Shown here: piece after piece, positions 8,034 to 15,904 of the stretch | Position numbering within the stretch: the stretch's first letter is position 1 | Layout: each line of letters starts with the position of its first letter | DNA from: Martinezella lusitana | GTDB lineage: Bacteria; Pseudomonadota; Alphaproteobacteria; Rhizobiales; Rhizobiaceae | Reading direction: 5' to 3' | Assembly (NCBI RefSeq): GCF_010668395.1 | Contig: NZ_WUEY01000006.1 | Location: 124,001 to 188,000, forward strand | DNA: 64,000 bases | The notes under the pieces: model-generated | What the model saw: the letters and a program-made list of their open reading frames with translations, nothing else | Databases searched by the model: none | What the model was told of the DNA's origin: nothing | Made by a program: the position numbers and the translations under genes

Positions 8034-8279
8034 TCACGCCGAGCTGTCTTTCCTTTCCAACGAAACATCCTCGCCAGACTGGTCGAAGAAGTAGGAATCG
8101 TCCCATGCGACACCGCGGCTGGCAGCAGCCTTTCGGATCGATATGAGGGTATTGTAGCTTGGGTTCGGATCTCCGCTCTCGAGCCGGCTAACGGCACCCT
8201 GCGTAATCCCGACCGCATCAGCGAATTCCCCCTGCCGAAGGCCGAAAATATTGGTTCTGATGTGTCTGAAGACGTTCAT
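8034..8279 (-). CDS. XRE-family phage repressor (CI-like), leaderless
   Basis: 81 aa from the ATG at 8279. Helix-turn-helix: FADAVGITQGAVSRLESG (recognition helix GAVSRLE), then PSYNTLISIRKAAASRG. A longer frame to 8306 would begin inside the promoter and operator, so it is rejected. The predicted minus-strand promoter (TTGACA, 17 bp, TATATG) ends about 8 bases before this ATG, giving a leaderless mRNA, as for lambda cI from PRM. Divergent to the HTH gene at 8368. A short protein with no peptidase domain, so SOS self-cleavage is unlikely. Confidence 0.75.
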   Translation of the reverse strand: MNVFRHIRTNIFGLRQGEFADAVGITQGAVSRLESGDPNPSYNTLISIRKAAASRGVAWDDSYFFDQSGEDVSLERKDSSA

Positions 8280-8287
8280 GTAGACCA

Positions 8288-8316
8288 CATATATTCTTAC
8301 AAGCATCTAATGTCAA
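8288..8316 (-). promoter_or_regulatory. Leftward promoter of the repressor gene
   Basis: On the minus strand TTGACA (8316-8311) is followed after 17 bp by TATATG (8293-8288). Transcription would start near 8281, almost at the repressor ATG. The operator-like half-palindrome at 8293-8306 lies between the -35 and -10 boxes, which fits autoregulation. Confidence 0.7.
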
Positions 8317-8331
8317 CATTCTTGTACGAAT
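8293..8331. promoter_or_regulatory. Operator pair A in the divergent switch region
   Basis: Two related 14-mers, ATTCTTACAAGCAT (8293-8306) and ATTCTTGTACGAAT (8318-8331), start 25 bp apart. The second is a near-palindrome. The same two-element pattern and spacing recur at 10243-10281. Likely binding sites for the repressor and/or its antagonist. Confidence 0.65.
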
Positions 8332-8367
8332 TTGTTTTATGCGCGCGGGAATGTTAAGGTCTCAGCC

Positions 8368-8742
8368 ATGGAAAAGACGATTCTGCTGGACCTATTGCGA
8401 GAGATCGAGGCGACTTACCAGGCCGACGGCATTGGAAAGGCACGCGTGCGAATGGCAAACGATATGGGCGTGCCTCAGCCTTACATAAGCAAATGGCTCG
8501 GCACGAAGAATATCAGGCCCCAGACGCCCGACGCGAAGTATGCTGTGAAGATCTACGCTCTCTATGAGCAGGTCACCGGCAAGACACCGGCGGTCCATTT
8601 AACGACAAAAGACAGCGATCCCTATATCCAGCGCGTCATAACCTTAATGGAGGGTATGGACGACGAGCAAAAGCGGCAGGTTACCCAGACAGTGGAAGCC
8701 TTCGTCATTGTGCACGAGCGCCAGAAAGCCACCGTTTCATAA
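8368..8742 (+). CDS. HTH regulator divergent to the repressor (Cro/CII-like)
   Basis: 124 aa from the ATG at 8368, preceded by TTAAGG about 8-10 bases upstream. The segment ARVRMANDMGVPQPYISKWL forms a helix-turn-helix with recognition helix PQPYISKW. The rest is helical, ending VEAFVIVHERQ. The position opposite the repressor suggests a Cro- or CII-type switch partner (inference). Its 3' end overlaps the convergent gene by 6 bases. Confidence 0.65.
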   Translation: MEKTILLDLLREIEATYQADGIGKARVRMANDMGVPQPYISKWLGTKNIRPQTPDAKYAVKIYALYEQVTGKTPAVHLTTKDSDPYIQRVITLMEGMDDEQKRQVTQTVEAFVIVHERQKATVS

Positions 8743-8952
8743 GATTTTGCATAGCAGCATGACGTCTTGCCCAGCGGTCAGCTGGAATTGCCAGGTGCCC
8801 CCATATTTTCTCGAGAGAGAGTCGCAGAGTTTGTGGGCATCTCGCTCACAGTCCTCAACCTGCTCCGCGGCGATAGCTACGCCAGGTAGTGACGTCGCCG
8901 CCGCGGCAGCGAAAATTGTTGCCGTTTTCAGTAATTGCCTTCGAGTCTCCAT
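8737..8952 (-). CDS. Small exported protein with Tat-like signal
   Basis: 71 aa from the ATG at 8952, with a strong AAGGAG site 6 bases upstream. The N-terminus METRRQLLKTATIFAAAA resembles a twin-arginine signal (RRQLLK) followed by an Ala-rich hydrophobic core and an AIAAE cleavage region. The mature part is about 45 residues with Cys in DCERDAHKLCDSL and near the C-terminus (LLCKIL). It lies convergent to the HTH gene in the lysogenic region, so it may be expressed in lysogens (moron-like; inference). No family recognised. Confidence 0.6.
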   Translation of the reverse strand: METRRQLLKTATIFAAAAATSLPGVAIAAEQVEDCERDAHKLCDSLSRKYGGTWQFQLTAGQDVMLLCKIL

Positions 8953-9093
8953 CGCTTTCTCCTTACCCCAAAATTGGATCAAAACGTGAACATTGGCAAG
9001 GGAGATCTGAAGATTGTAGGTATTTATTCCTGCCACTCATACGATTTCCACACACCCGGCGGCTGCGCCCTACAGCCACATGCACTAAAAAAC

Positions 9094-9106
9094 TAACAGT
9101 ATGTTA
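9094..9106. promoter_or_regulatory. Palindrome TAACAGTATGTTA, possible operator
   Basis: Perfect 5+3+5 palindrome in the intergenic region between the exported-protein gene and the XRE gene at 9183. Differs from the 14-mer operators, so it may serve another regulator, possibly the XRE protein downstream. Confidence 0.4.
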
Positions 9107-9182
9107 ATGTCATTTTACACAAGCGAGTGTCAATAAAACTTTTCCTTGAACTTGCATGCCCTATGTCTCTCTAATGGTTGCA

Positions 9183-9623
9183 ATGGAGAAAAAAGTGGCA
9201 CCAATCGCAAAACCCAAGCATCAGTTGCAAAAGACCTATTTGCGGGAATGGCGTAGGTTGCGCGGAATCTCCCAGGAGAAGGCGGCAGTCGAATTAAATG
9301 TTTCGAGGCCGCTTCTGTCTCAGATAGAAAACGCGAAATCTCCCTACACGCAACGTCTGCTTGAGCGTGCTTCCGAAGTATACGGCTGCACCCCCACCGA
9401 ATTGCTATGCGGACCGAAACACAGTTTTGATTTCGACCTGCTCTTTCGCGTCGTGGTTTCGATCGAAGAGAGCGCCGCCAAGCTCGAGCTGTCATCGAGA
9501 GTGTCACCCCAACACAAAGCAAAAGCGATCATTGAGCTCTATAAATTTGGCTCAACCAACGACAGTCGCCCCCCGACGCCTGAACAAGCCATCGAATTTC
9601 TCTCGCGGGCACAGAGTCACTAA
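9183..9623 (+). CDS. XRE-family transcriptional regulator
   Basis: 146 aa from the ATG at 9183; frames from 9156 or 9174 would add 9 or 3 residues. TTGAAC (9146-9151) and TCTAAT (9170-9175) could form a promoter giving an almost leaderless message for the 9183 start. The HTH is WRRLRGISQEKAAVELNVSR followed by LLSQIENAKSPYT, a classic XRE domain (residues about 20-75). The C-terminal half (LLFRVVVSIEESAAKL) is helical and unassigned. Probably a second prophage regulator. Confidence 0.7.
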   Translation: MEKKVAPIAKPKHQLQKTYLREWRRLRGISQEKAAVELNVSRPLLSQIENAKSPYTQRLLERASEVYGCTPTELLCGPKHSFDFDLLFRVVVSIEESAAKLELSSRVSPQHKAKAIIELYKFGSTNDSRPPTPEQAIEFLSRAQSH

Positions 9624-10136
9624 CAGGATCTATTTTCTCAATAGAAAGAAGTGGTTGGCTATTACAGCAACGACTAGGCTTCTAGGAATACGGGCAGAAC
9701 AATCCCTATAGGCCGGAAGAGACCGACCGATAGGAACTGCACGTTTCAGCACTCGACTGAGTATTCTGAGGTGTCCGTGCATCCCCGGCATGCCATATGA
9801 CGGCACTTACCAGCCCGGTTCATGATCCGTTTCTTTAGCCCCTGGAAGGCTGATCTCACGAGCAGGGTTTCGGATCCCCATTGCGCTACGCTCGTCCCTT
9901 TCCTCTGATAAACGGCAGAGGCACCTGAACCACCCGTGTCCTAGCGCAACTCCATGGGCCGAACATCGTGGCCCCCAACACCCGACAGTAGCTCGGACGC
10001 GCCGAGGCTGCGGGATCTCACCTCTCGGTCGAGATTTCCCATGGAGTTCGGAACGATAATTTGGGTTGAAACAAAAAGAGAACATTGATATGTATTCTCT
10101 TACTGGATCAGCCGCAAAGCATTCATTCCAGTCCGA
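9624..10136. other. Gene-free stretch in the switch region
   Basis: No convincing coding frame on either strand: the long minus-strand frame (9807-10256) has no ribosome site and runs through the terminator and an operator. The stretch contains an 11-bp inverted repeat with nested hairpins (see 9948-10048) and ends in a terminator. A non-coding transcript is possible. Confidence 0.5.
9948..10048. ncRNA. Candidate structured RNA enclosed by an 11-bp inverted repeat
   Basis: AACTCCATGGG (9948-9958) pairs perfectly with CCCATGGAGTT (10038-10048). The 79-nt interior holds smaller hairpins (for example CTCGG...CCGAG and CTCGGTCGAG). A plus-strand transcript would end at the terminator at 10137-10173. 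Strand and function unknown. Confidence 0.3.
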
Positions 10137-10173
10137 CCCCGGGGCGCTTCCAACGCCGCCGGGGTTATTTTTT
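10137..10173 (+). terminator. Rho-independent terminator
   Basis: GC-rich hairpin (CCCCGG/CCGGGG closing with an inner GGCG/CGCC) directly followed by TTATTTTTT. It insulates the promoter at 10258 from upstream plus-strand transcription. Confidence 0.75.
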
Positions 10174-10242
10174 GTCAGCAGCTCGTTCAAGCCGTTGACG
10201 ATGTGGAACATACAGCGTCCGAAAATTTCGTCAAACGGAAAA

Positions 10243-10281
10243 ATTCTTATAAGCATGTTGACAAGACATTCTTACACGAAT
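10243..10281. promoter_or_regulatory. Operator pair B upstream of the right-arm operon
   Basis: ATTCTTATAAGCAT (10243-10256) and ATTCTTACACGAAT (10268-10281), starting 25 bp apart, match operator pair A at 13/14 and 12/14 positions and in spacing. The second overlaps the spacer and -10 region of the rightward promoter, so binding should repress it. Confidence 0.65.
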
Positions 10282-10286
10282 ATATA
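10258..10286 (+). promoter_or_regulatory. Strong rightward promoter (PR-like)
   Basis: TTGACA (10258-10263), 17-bp spacer, TATATA (10281-10286); a near-consensus sigma70 promoter. It faces the recombination/replication operon and is overlapped by operator pair B. Confidence 0.75.
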
Positions 10287-10330
10287 CTGTACCTATTGGA
10301 CAAACATTCCCAGGAATATTCCAATGGGAA

Positions 10331-10468
10331 ATGTCTTTCGAGCCGGTGGCCACCCCGCCGATCCTTTTGGATGAACCTGGACTTCCAGGAGGCCTGAGGA
10401 GGTGTGTCTTCAGTAAGCAGGCAGCGCGGCGCGCGCGGATCGCACGATCCAGGGCAGAACTCACATGA
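10331..10468 (+). CDS. Possible small first gene of the right-arm operon, 45 aa
   Basis: ATG about 40 bases downstream of the predicted transcription start; the product begins MSFEPVATPPILLDEPGLPG and ends in a basic RRARIARSRAELT. Its stop overlaps a following ATG (ATGA at 10465) that opens only a 10-codon frame. The ribosome site is weak (GGGAA). No family recognised; the arginine-rich tail could bind nucleic acid. Confidence 0.4.
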   Translation: MSFEPVATPPILLDEPGLPGGLRRCVFSKQAARRARIARSRAELT

Positions 10469-10536
10469 ACGGCTCCGGGGCCGCTGCCGACAATTAGGCC
10501 CTACCCCATTCAAAATTAGAAGGATGGCTTATTGCC

Positions 10537-10806
10537 ATGAACGCGATCTCTATCGACGAGGCTTTCGCGCAAGGAAGCTCGTGGCATCAGATGGCATCGA
10601 TTGCGAAATTCCATGAGAGCGCAATCAACCAGAAGCTCAACGAGGCAAACCGCAACAGAAAGCGCGATGCCGACTGGAAGGCCCGAGCAGCAAGGCAGCA
10701 GCTCGAGCGTGAAGTCGAACAACATCGCCGGCGAGTAGACTATTTCCGGGGCTTGGCGCACCGGATGAGAAAACTCTCTGAGGATGGATCGCCTCATGCC
10801 GGATGA
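10537..10806 (+). CDS. Hypothetical phage protein, 89 aa
   Basis: Helical, highly charged protein; residues about 25-80 (INQKLNEANRNRKRDADWKA onward) look like a coiled coil. AGAAGGA lies 12-13 bases before the ATG. The 3' end overlaps the next gene. No family recognised. Confidence 0.6.
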   Translation: MNAISIDEAFAQGSSWHQMASIAKFHESAINQKLNEANRNRKRDADWKARAARQQLEREVEQHRRRVDYFRGLAHRMRKLSEDGSPHAG

Positions 10807-11041
10807 TTTTGCCCGATCGATCCGGAACGTGATCTCGGCCCTGATGTTCGTGGATCCCATCGACGTTTTTCCCGAACGCGGCCAGTCAGAGCGTCGGATC
10901 CGGTTCAGGCAAAACCCGCATGTGGAATTTCTCCAAGCGGACGATGACACGCAGAGCCGCATCGCCGACCTCGTCCGCAGCGCGCTCCCCGACGCCATTA
11001 TCCAGCCGTTGGAGAGCGCCGCCGCAACCGACAACCATTAG
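10796..11041 (+). CDS. Hypothetical phage protein, 81 aa
   Basis: Begins MPDDFARSIRNVISALMF; an alternative ATG four codons upstream (10784) is possible. Overlaps the end of the previous gene by 11 bases, suggesting coupling. Mixed composition with no recognisable domain; precedes the SbcC-like gene. Confidence 0.6.
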   Translation: MPDDFARSIRNVISALMFVDPIDVFPERGQSERRIRFRQNPHVEFLQADDDTQSRIADLVRSALPDAIIQPLESAAATDNH

Positions 11042-11077
11042 GCCACCGGCCAGTGCCCTCAAACCGACGGAACCGAG

Positions 11078-12397
11078 ATGCCCATCTCCTACCTAAAAGT
11101 TAACAACTACATGAAGGTCGAGAACGTCGAGTTCGACCCCAAGAATGGCGTGAACGAGATCACTGGCGCCAACGGTATGGGTAAATCCAGCACGTTGAAC
11201 GCGATCGCCACAATGGGCGGCAAGAAGGAAATCGTCTGGAAACCCATTCGTGATGGCGCAGAGGAAGCGTTTATCGAGATCCATCTCGATGGTGTTGGCG
11301 CTTCCACCGTGCGTGTCGTCCGCCGGTTTTGGCGAAAAGAAAACGGCGAAGTCGGGGACTCCGTCACGGTTGAGACCGCCGACGGAATGCGCGCTCAGAA
11401 GCCGGAAACTCTTCTGAAGAGCTGGCTTTCTGCATTTACCTTCGACCCTCTTGCCTTCACCCGCGCCGATGACGCGCAACAAGTCGAGATCCTGAAGACC
11501 TTCGTGAAGGATTTCGATTTCGACAAGGAGGCCGAGAACCGGAAAACCGCATATGAGAAGCGGACCGACGTCAATCGCCAGGTGCGGGACCTGAAGTCGC
11601 AAGTCGCTGGAATATCGGTTCCTGCGGCAACTCCGGAAGCCGAGATCGATATATCTGCACTCACCGCAGAGCTGCAGGAAGTCGGCGAGTTTAACGCCGA
11701 CATCCAACAGCGTGCTGCAAACCGTCAACGAGTCTCGGATGAAGCTGATCGCTTCGTCATCGAAGCGGCGCAGTTGGACGAGCAGGCGGCAACCCTACGC
11801 CGCCAGGCGCAAGAAGCCGAGGATCAGGCGATTTTGAAGCGCGAGATGGCGGCTAGTAACCGCAAGCGTCTCGAGGATGCTGGGCCGTTGCCCGAGCCTA
11901 AAGACCCAGGCGCCGTGCGCGAGAGAATTGCATCCGCGGACGCGATCAACTCGAATGTCCGCCAGAAGAAGCAACTGGATGCACTGATTTCCAGAGTGAA
12001 CGCCCTAGAGGAGCAGGCGGCAACCCTCACCAAGGAAGTAGAGGAAAGCGATGCCCGCAAACTCGAGGCGGTAAAAAAGGCAAACCTTCCGGTCGACGGC
12101 CTTTCGTTCGGCGACGACATCATTCTTTTCAACGGCCAACCACTTTCCCAAGCGTCGCAGGCGGAGAAGATCCGCGTGTCAGTCGCGATTGCCACAGCGA
12201 TGAGCCCGAAACTGAAGGTCGCCCTGATCAAGGATGGCAGCCTTCTGGACAAAAAGTCTTGGGCTCTTCTCGAGCAATTTGCCGACGAAAACGGTCTCCA
12301 GATCTTCATCGAAACCGTCGACTCCGAGCGACCGACCGCCGTCGTCATCGAAAACGGCAATATCAAGAACAATGGTATCCTGGAGGCCGCAGAGTGA
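11078..12397 (+). CDS. SbcC/Rad50-like ATPase (phage recombination)
   Basis: 439 aa. Walker A is GANGMGKSS (residues 30-38) after the typical N-terminal strand YLKVNNYMKVENVEF. Two coiled-coil segments (about 160-235 and 240-330) flank the middle, and the C-terminal lobe carries a signature-like LSQASQAEKIRVS and a degenerate Walker B-like ALIKDGSLLD. Much shorter than SbcC (over 1000 aa), like the compact SMC-type ATPases of phage recombination modules. Its stop overlaps the GTG of the nuclease gene (GTGA), and RecE- and RecT-like genes follow, so a joint role in DNA end processing is likely. Confidence 0.8.
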   Translation: MPISYLKVNNYMKVENVEFDPKNGVNEITGANGMGKSSTLNAIATMGGKKEIVWKPIRDGAEEAFIEIHLDGVGASTVRVVRRFWRKENGEVGDSVTVETADGMRAQKPETLLKSWLSAFTFDPLAFTRADDAQQVEILKTFVKDFDFDKEAENRKTAYEKRTDVNRQVRDLKSQVAGISVPAATPEAEIDISALTAELQEVGEFNADIQQRAANRQRVSDEADRFVIEAAQLDEQAATLRRQAQEAEDQAILKREMAASNRKRLEDAGPLPEPKDPGAVRERIASADAINSNVRQKKQLDALISRVNALEEQAATLTKEVEESDARKLEAVKKANLPVDGLSFGDDIILFNGQPLSQASQAEKIRVSVAIATAMSPKLKVALIKDGSLLDKKSWALLEQFADENGLQIFIETVDSERPTAVVIENGNIKNNGILEAAE

Positions 12398-13482
12398 GCG
12401 ACACCCTCGCCTTCGAAGCGAATGAAGCCGGAGTTTACGAGTTCGAGCCGGGCATCTATTTGAACCTGCCGGAAGACCAGTACCACGCAGACACGTCGTT
12501 TGGTTCCACGTCGATCAAGACAATGGCGGTCGATATCTTCGAGTTCCAGTTCGATCGCCTCTATGGCGAAGACAAGGACACGGATGCTCTCGTCTTCGGC
12601 AGCGCCCTTCACGCCCGCATGCTCGAAGGACGTGAAGCTTTTCTTAGCCGCTTCTGCACCGAGTTCGACAAGTCCAAACATCCGAACGCGCTCGTCACCA
12701 CCGACGATTTGAAACAGTGGTTGGACCAGCACGGGCAAAGAGGTATTTCCGGAAAGCGCAAGGATGATTTGATCAAGGCAGCGCTTGATGTCGACCCAGA
12801 TCTCGACATCCTGGATGTGCTGAAGGCACGATGGGAAAAGGAGAACGAGGGCAAAACCGCCTTGAAGCCCAAGCGATGGGCGCAGGTCGACGTTGCAGCC
12901 CGATGGGTCCAGCGTGACCCGCTTCTGTCCGCCGTAATGGAGGATGGAACCTTTATCGCCGGCGCACCCGAAGTTTCGGTTTTCTATGTGGATCGCGGCG
13001 TTCGCCTAAAAGCTCGCTTCGACCGGCTGCTCCGGCATGCGATCGTTGACGTCAAAAGCTTCGCTCCTCGCACGCCCGGACCAATCGACGGGCCAAACGG
13101 CTCGGCGCTGAAGGCCATCAACAACATGCGTTACGACATCCAGTCAGCCGATTATTTGCGCGCTTGGAAGTATGCCAAGGAACTCCACCAACAAGGCTTG
13201 GTGTTTGGTGACGAACCATACGGTGGCTTCCTAGCCGAGTGCTTCGCTCGCGATGAGCCCAAGTGGATCTGGATCATGGTCAAAAGCACCGGAGCTCCGC
13301 AGCCGCTGGTGATCGACTGGGTCGCCAAGTTCGCCAAGGCCCGCGCCGCTGAGCAGGTTGAAGCCGCCATAGATTCGTACATTCAGCTTCGCGATGCATA
13401 TGGCGATGACCAGGAATGGCCCCCGATGCGGCCGGCTATGACGGCCGATGACACAGACCTTCCCTCATATTTCGGACGATAA
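12394..13482 (+). CDS. RecE-like PD-(D/E)XK exonuclease
   Basis: 362 aa from a GTG that overlaps the stop of the SbcC-like gene. It contains the RecE/exonuclease VIII C-terminal nuclease pattern: YHADTSFGSTSIKTMAVDIF near the start, FGSALHARMLEG (the conserved G-x-A-x-H), then RFDRLLRHAIVDVKSF with the catalytic Asp and the D-x-K pair, and IQSADYLRAW with the conserved Gln. Predicted 5'-3' double-strand exonuclease creating 3' overhangs for the RecT-like protein encoded next (3 bases apart). Confidence 0.85.
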   Translation: MSDTLAFEANEAGVYEFEPGIYLNLPEDQYHADTSFGSTSIKTMAVDIFEFQFDRLYGEDKDTDALVFGSALHARMLEGREAFLSRFCTEFDKSKHPNALVTTDDLKQWLDQHGQRGISGKRKDDLIKAALDVDPDLDILDVLKARWEKENEGKTALKPKRWAQVDVAARWVQRDPLLSAVMEDGTFIAGAPEVSVFYVDRGVRLKARFDRLLRHAIVDVKSFAPRTPGPIDGPNGSALKAINNMRYDIQSADYLRAWKYAKELHQQGLVFGDEPYGGFLAECFARDEPKWIWIMVKSTGAPQPLVIDWVAKFAKARAAEQVEAAIDSYIQLRDAYGDDQEWPPMRPAMTADDTDLPSYFGR

Positions 13483-13485
13483 TTC

Positions 13486-14694
13486 ATGACCAACGAGATC
13501 GCTGGCTATGCAGCCGTCGGCAATGACGATGATACGTTCCTTCCTGCCACAGTCTTCGACACCGAGCGTTTCGAGCAGGTGATGCGTGTTGCCGACATTA
13601 TGGCGCGAGCAACAACCATTCCGGATCACCTGAAGAGTAAGGCCGGCGACCCGACTGAAAGGTTCGAGGAGACACGCGGCAACTGTTTCATGATCTGTAA
13701 CCAATCGAGCCATTGGGGGATGGATCCGTTCGCCGTCGCTCAGGCGACCGCCTTTGTCTATGGCAAGATCTGCTACGAAGGGAAACTGATCCGTGCCGTG
13801 ATCAAGAAGAAGCTCGGATTCGATCTTCACTACGCGTTCTTCGGCGACGCAGGCAACATGCAGCGAACTGTGTTCGTTTCCGACAAACCGTTCGTTTCCT
13901 CGGACGGCGTACCTCTCTCTAAGGCTGAGATCGAAGACCTATGCGAGTTGCCTGGGAATCGAATTACGGTCGGTACGTTGGAGAAGTGGCACTCCAAGTC
14001 GAAAGGCGGCGGAGTTAACGACAACTGGAGGCTCGACGAAGACAAGATGTTCCGTGAGCGCGGCTCGCGTGAATGGTGCCGGCAATGGGCTCCGGGTTTG
14101 ATGCTGGGTGTCTATTCGCCGGACGAGTTTGACGACGTGGAATCGACTTCGCGGTCCAATCGGGCTCGCGACATTACCCCATCCAATCCTTTACTCGAAG
14201 ACGCCGGCGCCGTTGCGATGGAACGCTTCGACCGCCAGACCGGCGAGATCGTCGATCAGAAAGGCGGCACCCAGCCCGCATCCGCAAAATCGGTTAGTCG
14301 GTCCGAGACCTCCGCCAAGTCTGGGTCTACTGCCTCTGATCCGAACAGCAGCCGGAGCGCAAGCAATTCGTCGTCACACCCCTCCTCCAATGGTGGCGAC
14401 GATGCAGCCGGCGGAGGTGCGTCGCCCCGCGCTTCCGCCGGCACCTTCACCGAGTTCTCGATGGCGCTCCTGCGCTTCGGTGGAACGGGCAACGGTCGCG
14501 ATGCTGACATGCAAAAGCTGTCTTCGGCGAGCGATCAGTTCTGGGCCAACGGCAAACCATCCCACCGAGCGGACGTCGCTCTCTCGAAGGCGATCATCGC
14601 GGCGCATTTGAAGCGGATGAACGGCGAGATCACCGCGGATGCGCTGAAACAAGAAGTCTCGAAGATCATCGACGGCTCATTCAACGGGCTCTGA
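13486..14694 (+). CDS. RecT-family single-strand annealing protein
   Basis: 402 aa. The N-terminal two-thirds match RecT: FEQVMRVADIMARATTIPDH, GNCFMICNQSSHWGMDPFAV, ICYEGKLIRAVI, and later WCRQWAPGLMLGVYSPDEF. A Ser/Gly-rich flexible linker (about 275-325) separates a C-terminal helical part. Forms the annealing partner of the upstream exonuclease. The linker resembles that of single-strand-binding proteins, which may recruit partners (inference). Confidence 0.85.
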   Translation: MTNEIAGYAAVGNDDDTFLPATVFDTERFEQVMRVADIMARATTIPDHLKSKAGDPTERFEETRGNCFMICNQSSHWGMDPFAVAQATAFVYGKICYEGKLIRAVIKKKLGFDLHYAFFGDAGNMQRTVFVSDKPFVSSDGVPLSKAEIEDLCELPGNRITVGTLEKWHSKSKGGGVNDNWRLDEDKMFRERGSREWCRQWAPGLMLGVYSPDEFDDVESTSRSNRARDITPSNPLLEDAGAVAMERFDRQTGEIVDQKGGTQPASAKSVSRSETSAKSGSTASDPNSSRSASNSSSHPSSNGGDDAAGGGASPRASAGTFTEFSMALLRFGGTGNGRDADMQKLSSASDQFWANGKPSHRADVALSKAIIAAHLKRMNGEITADALKQEVSKIIDGSFNGL

Positions 14695-14705
14695 AGGGGA
14701 AAACT

Positions 14706-15653
14706 ATGAAATCGATCATCAGAGTAATCGACCTCGAAACCGGTCCGGCCCCGATTGAGGGTGAGCCTGGCATTGTCGAGTATGGACATACCGATGTGTT
14801 GACCGAGCAGCACGATATGCTCGGAAGTCCATTTGGCTGGCTGGTTGGAGAATTTCCAACCGATCAGTTACGAACATTTGTGAAGCCGTACGCATCAATT
14901 CCGCCGGAGACGGCTGCGATCCACAATATCATCGACGAGGATGTGAGTAACTCCCCGTCATGGGCAGAGGTTGCGCCGTATGTCACCTTCGCCGCAAGCC
15001 CCATGAAAAGAATCGTGGCTCTCGCCGCACACAATATCGAATGCGAAAAGCCTCTTATCGGCTCGGCGGCGGGAGAACTCCCATGGATCGATACATACCA
15101 AGTCGCCCTTCACCTGTGGCCTGACGCGCCTTCTCATTCGAACAACGCGCTCAGGTACTATCTCCGCCCCGAGGGTCTCCTTCGTGATCGTGCCCACCCG
15201 ATCCATCGTGCGCTCCCGGATTCGTACATAACCGCCTTCACCCTTCGAGAAGCATTAAACGCGGGGAATTCAGTCGAACGACTGATCGAACTGACCAATA
15301 AGCCAGCTCTTCTTGCGCGCTGCAAGATAGGCCAATGGAGAAACGGCGGAAGAGGAACGCCGTGGGAAGAGGTTGATAGTGGTTTTCTGAGATGGATCAC
15401 CGGCAAAGACTTTGACTGGAACACAATGTTCACCGCCCGGTATCACCTCGAGAAGCGCGAGATGGATCAGCGCGAGGAGAGCGAACTCGCCGAGCTGAAT
15501 CGCCAGTATCGAGCAAATGGCATGTCGGAGACAGCTGGGTTCGGTGTCCACCAAGAAGGAAAGCCGGCTAGAGACTTCGAAGCCAGCCGTTCAGACCAGC
15601 GAGAGCATCCGCGGCCGGGACAACCCGGCAGTACGCTGGAGCTACCGCTTTGA
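14706..15653 (+). CDS. DEDD (DnaQ-like) 3'-5' exonuclease with DUF3820-like C-terminal domain
   Basis: 315 aa. Exo I motif is VIDLETG (Asp9, Glu11); Exo II region AAHNIECEKPL; Exo III region LPDSYITAFTLREAL. Residues about 200-255 (GTPWEEVDSGFLRW, GKDFDWNTMFTARYHL) form the small domain often fused to ExoX-type nucleases (DUF3820). The last 40 residues are a Pro/Arg-rich tail. Probably trims DNA in recombination or degrades oligonucleotides. The TTG start of the next gene overlaps its stop. Confidence 0.8.
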   Translation: MKSIIRVIDLETGPAPIEGEPGIVEYGHTDVLTEQHDMLGSPFGWLVGEFPTDQLRTFVKPYASIPPETAAIHNIIDEDVSNSPSWAEVAPYVTFAASPMKRIVALAAHNIECEKPLIGSAAGELPWIDTYQVALHLWPDAPSHSNNALRYYLRPEGLLRDRAHPIHRALPDSYITAFTLREALNAGNSVERLIELTNKPALLARCKIGQWRNGGRGTPWEEVDSGFLRWITGKDFDWNTMFTARYHLEKREMDQREESELAELNRQYRANGMSETAGFGVHQEGKPARDFEASRSDQREHPRPGQPGSTLELPL

Positions 15654-15904
15654 GGTCAACGTTCACTGCATACATCACCAAGTACGCTCTCTCTGATGGC
15701 ATTGCCGCCATTGAAGTCGAAGACTGTTTCAATGTCAGTGCCGATATGGTGCGGGACGCCAAAGGGGCGTCTTCCTACTTCCACCGCAACCAATGGCATC
15801 GCACCAGAGAAGCTGCGATCGCTCGCGCAGAAGAAATGCGCACGAAGAAGATTGCCTCACTCAACCAGCAGATCAAAAAGCTCCAGGAGATGACCTTCAA
15901 ATGA
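15650..15904 (+). CDS. Hypothetical phage protein, 84 aa
   Basis: Starts at TTG overlapping the previous TGA, with GGAG eight bases upstream. The N-terminal half is a beta-rich fold (STFTAYITKYALSDGIAAIE), the C-terminal half a helix (AIARAEEMRTKKIASLNQQI). Similar short proteins occur in many phage operons. The ATG of dnaN overlaps its stop (ATGA). Confidence 0.7.
   Translation: MRSTFTAYITKYALSDGIAAIEVEDCFNVSADMVRDAKGASSYFHRNQWHRTREAAIARAEEMRTKKIASLNQQIKKLQEMTFK

Noticed and set aside
9807..10256. 149-codon minus-strand ORF in the switch region
   Set aside because: Passes through the terminator, and its start lies in operator pair B; no ribosome site; composition not protein-like.
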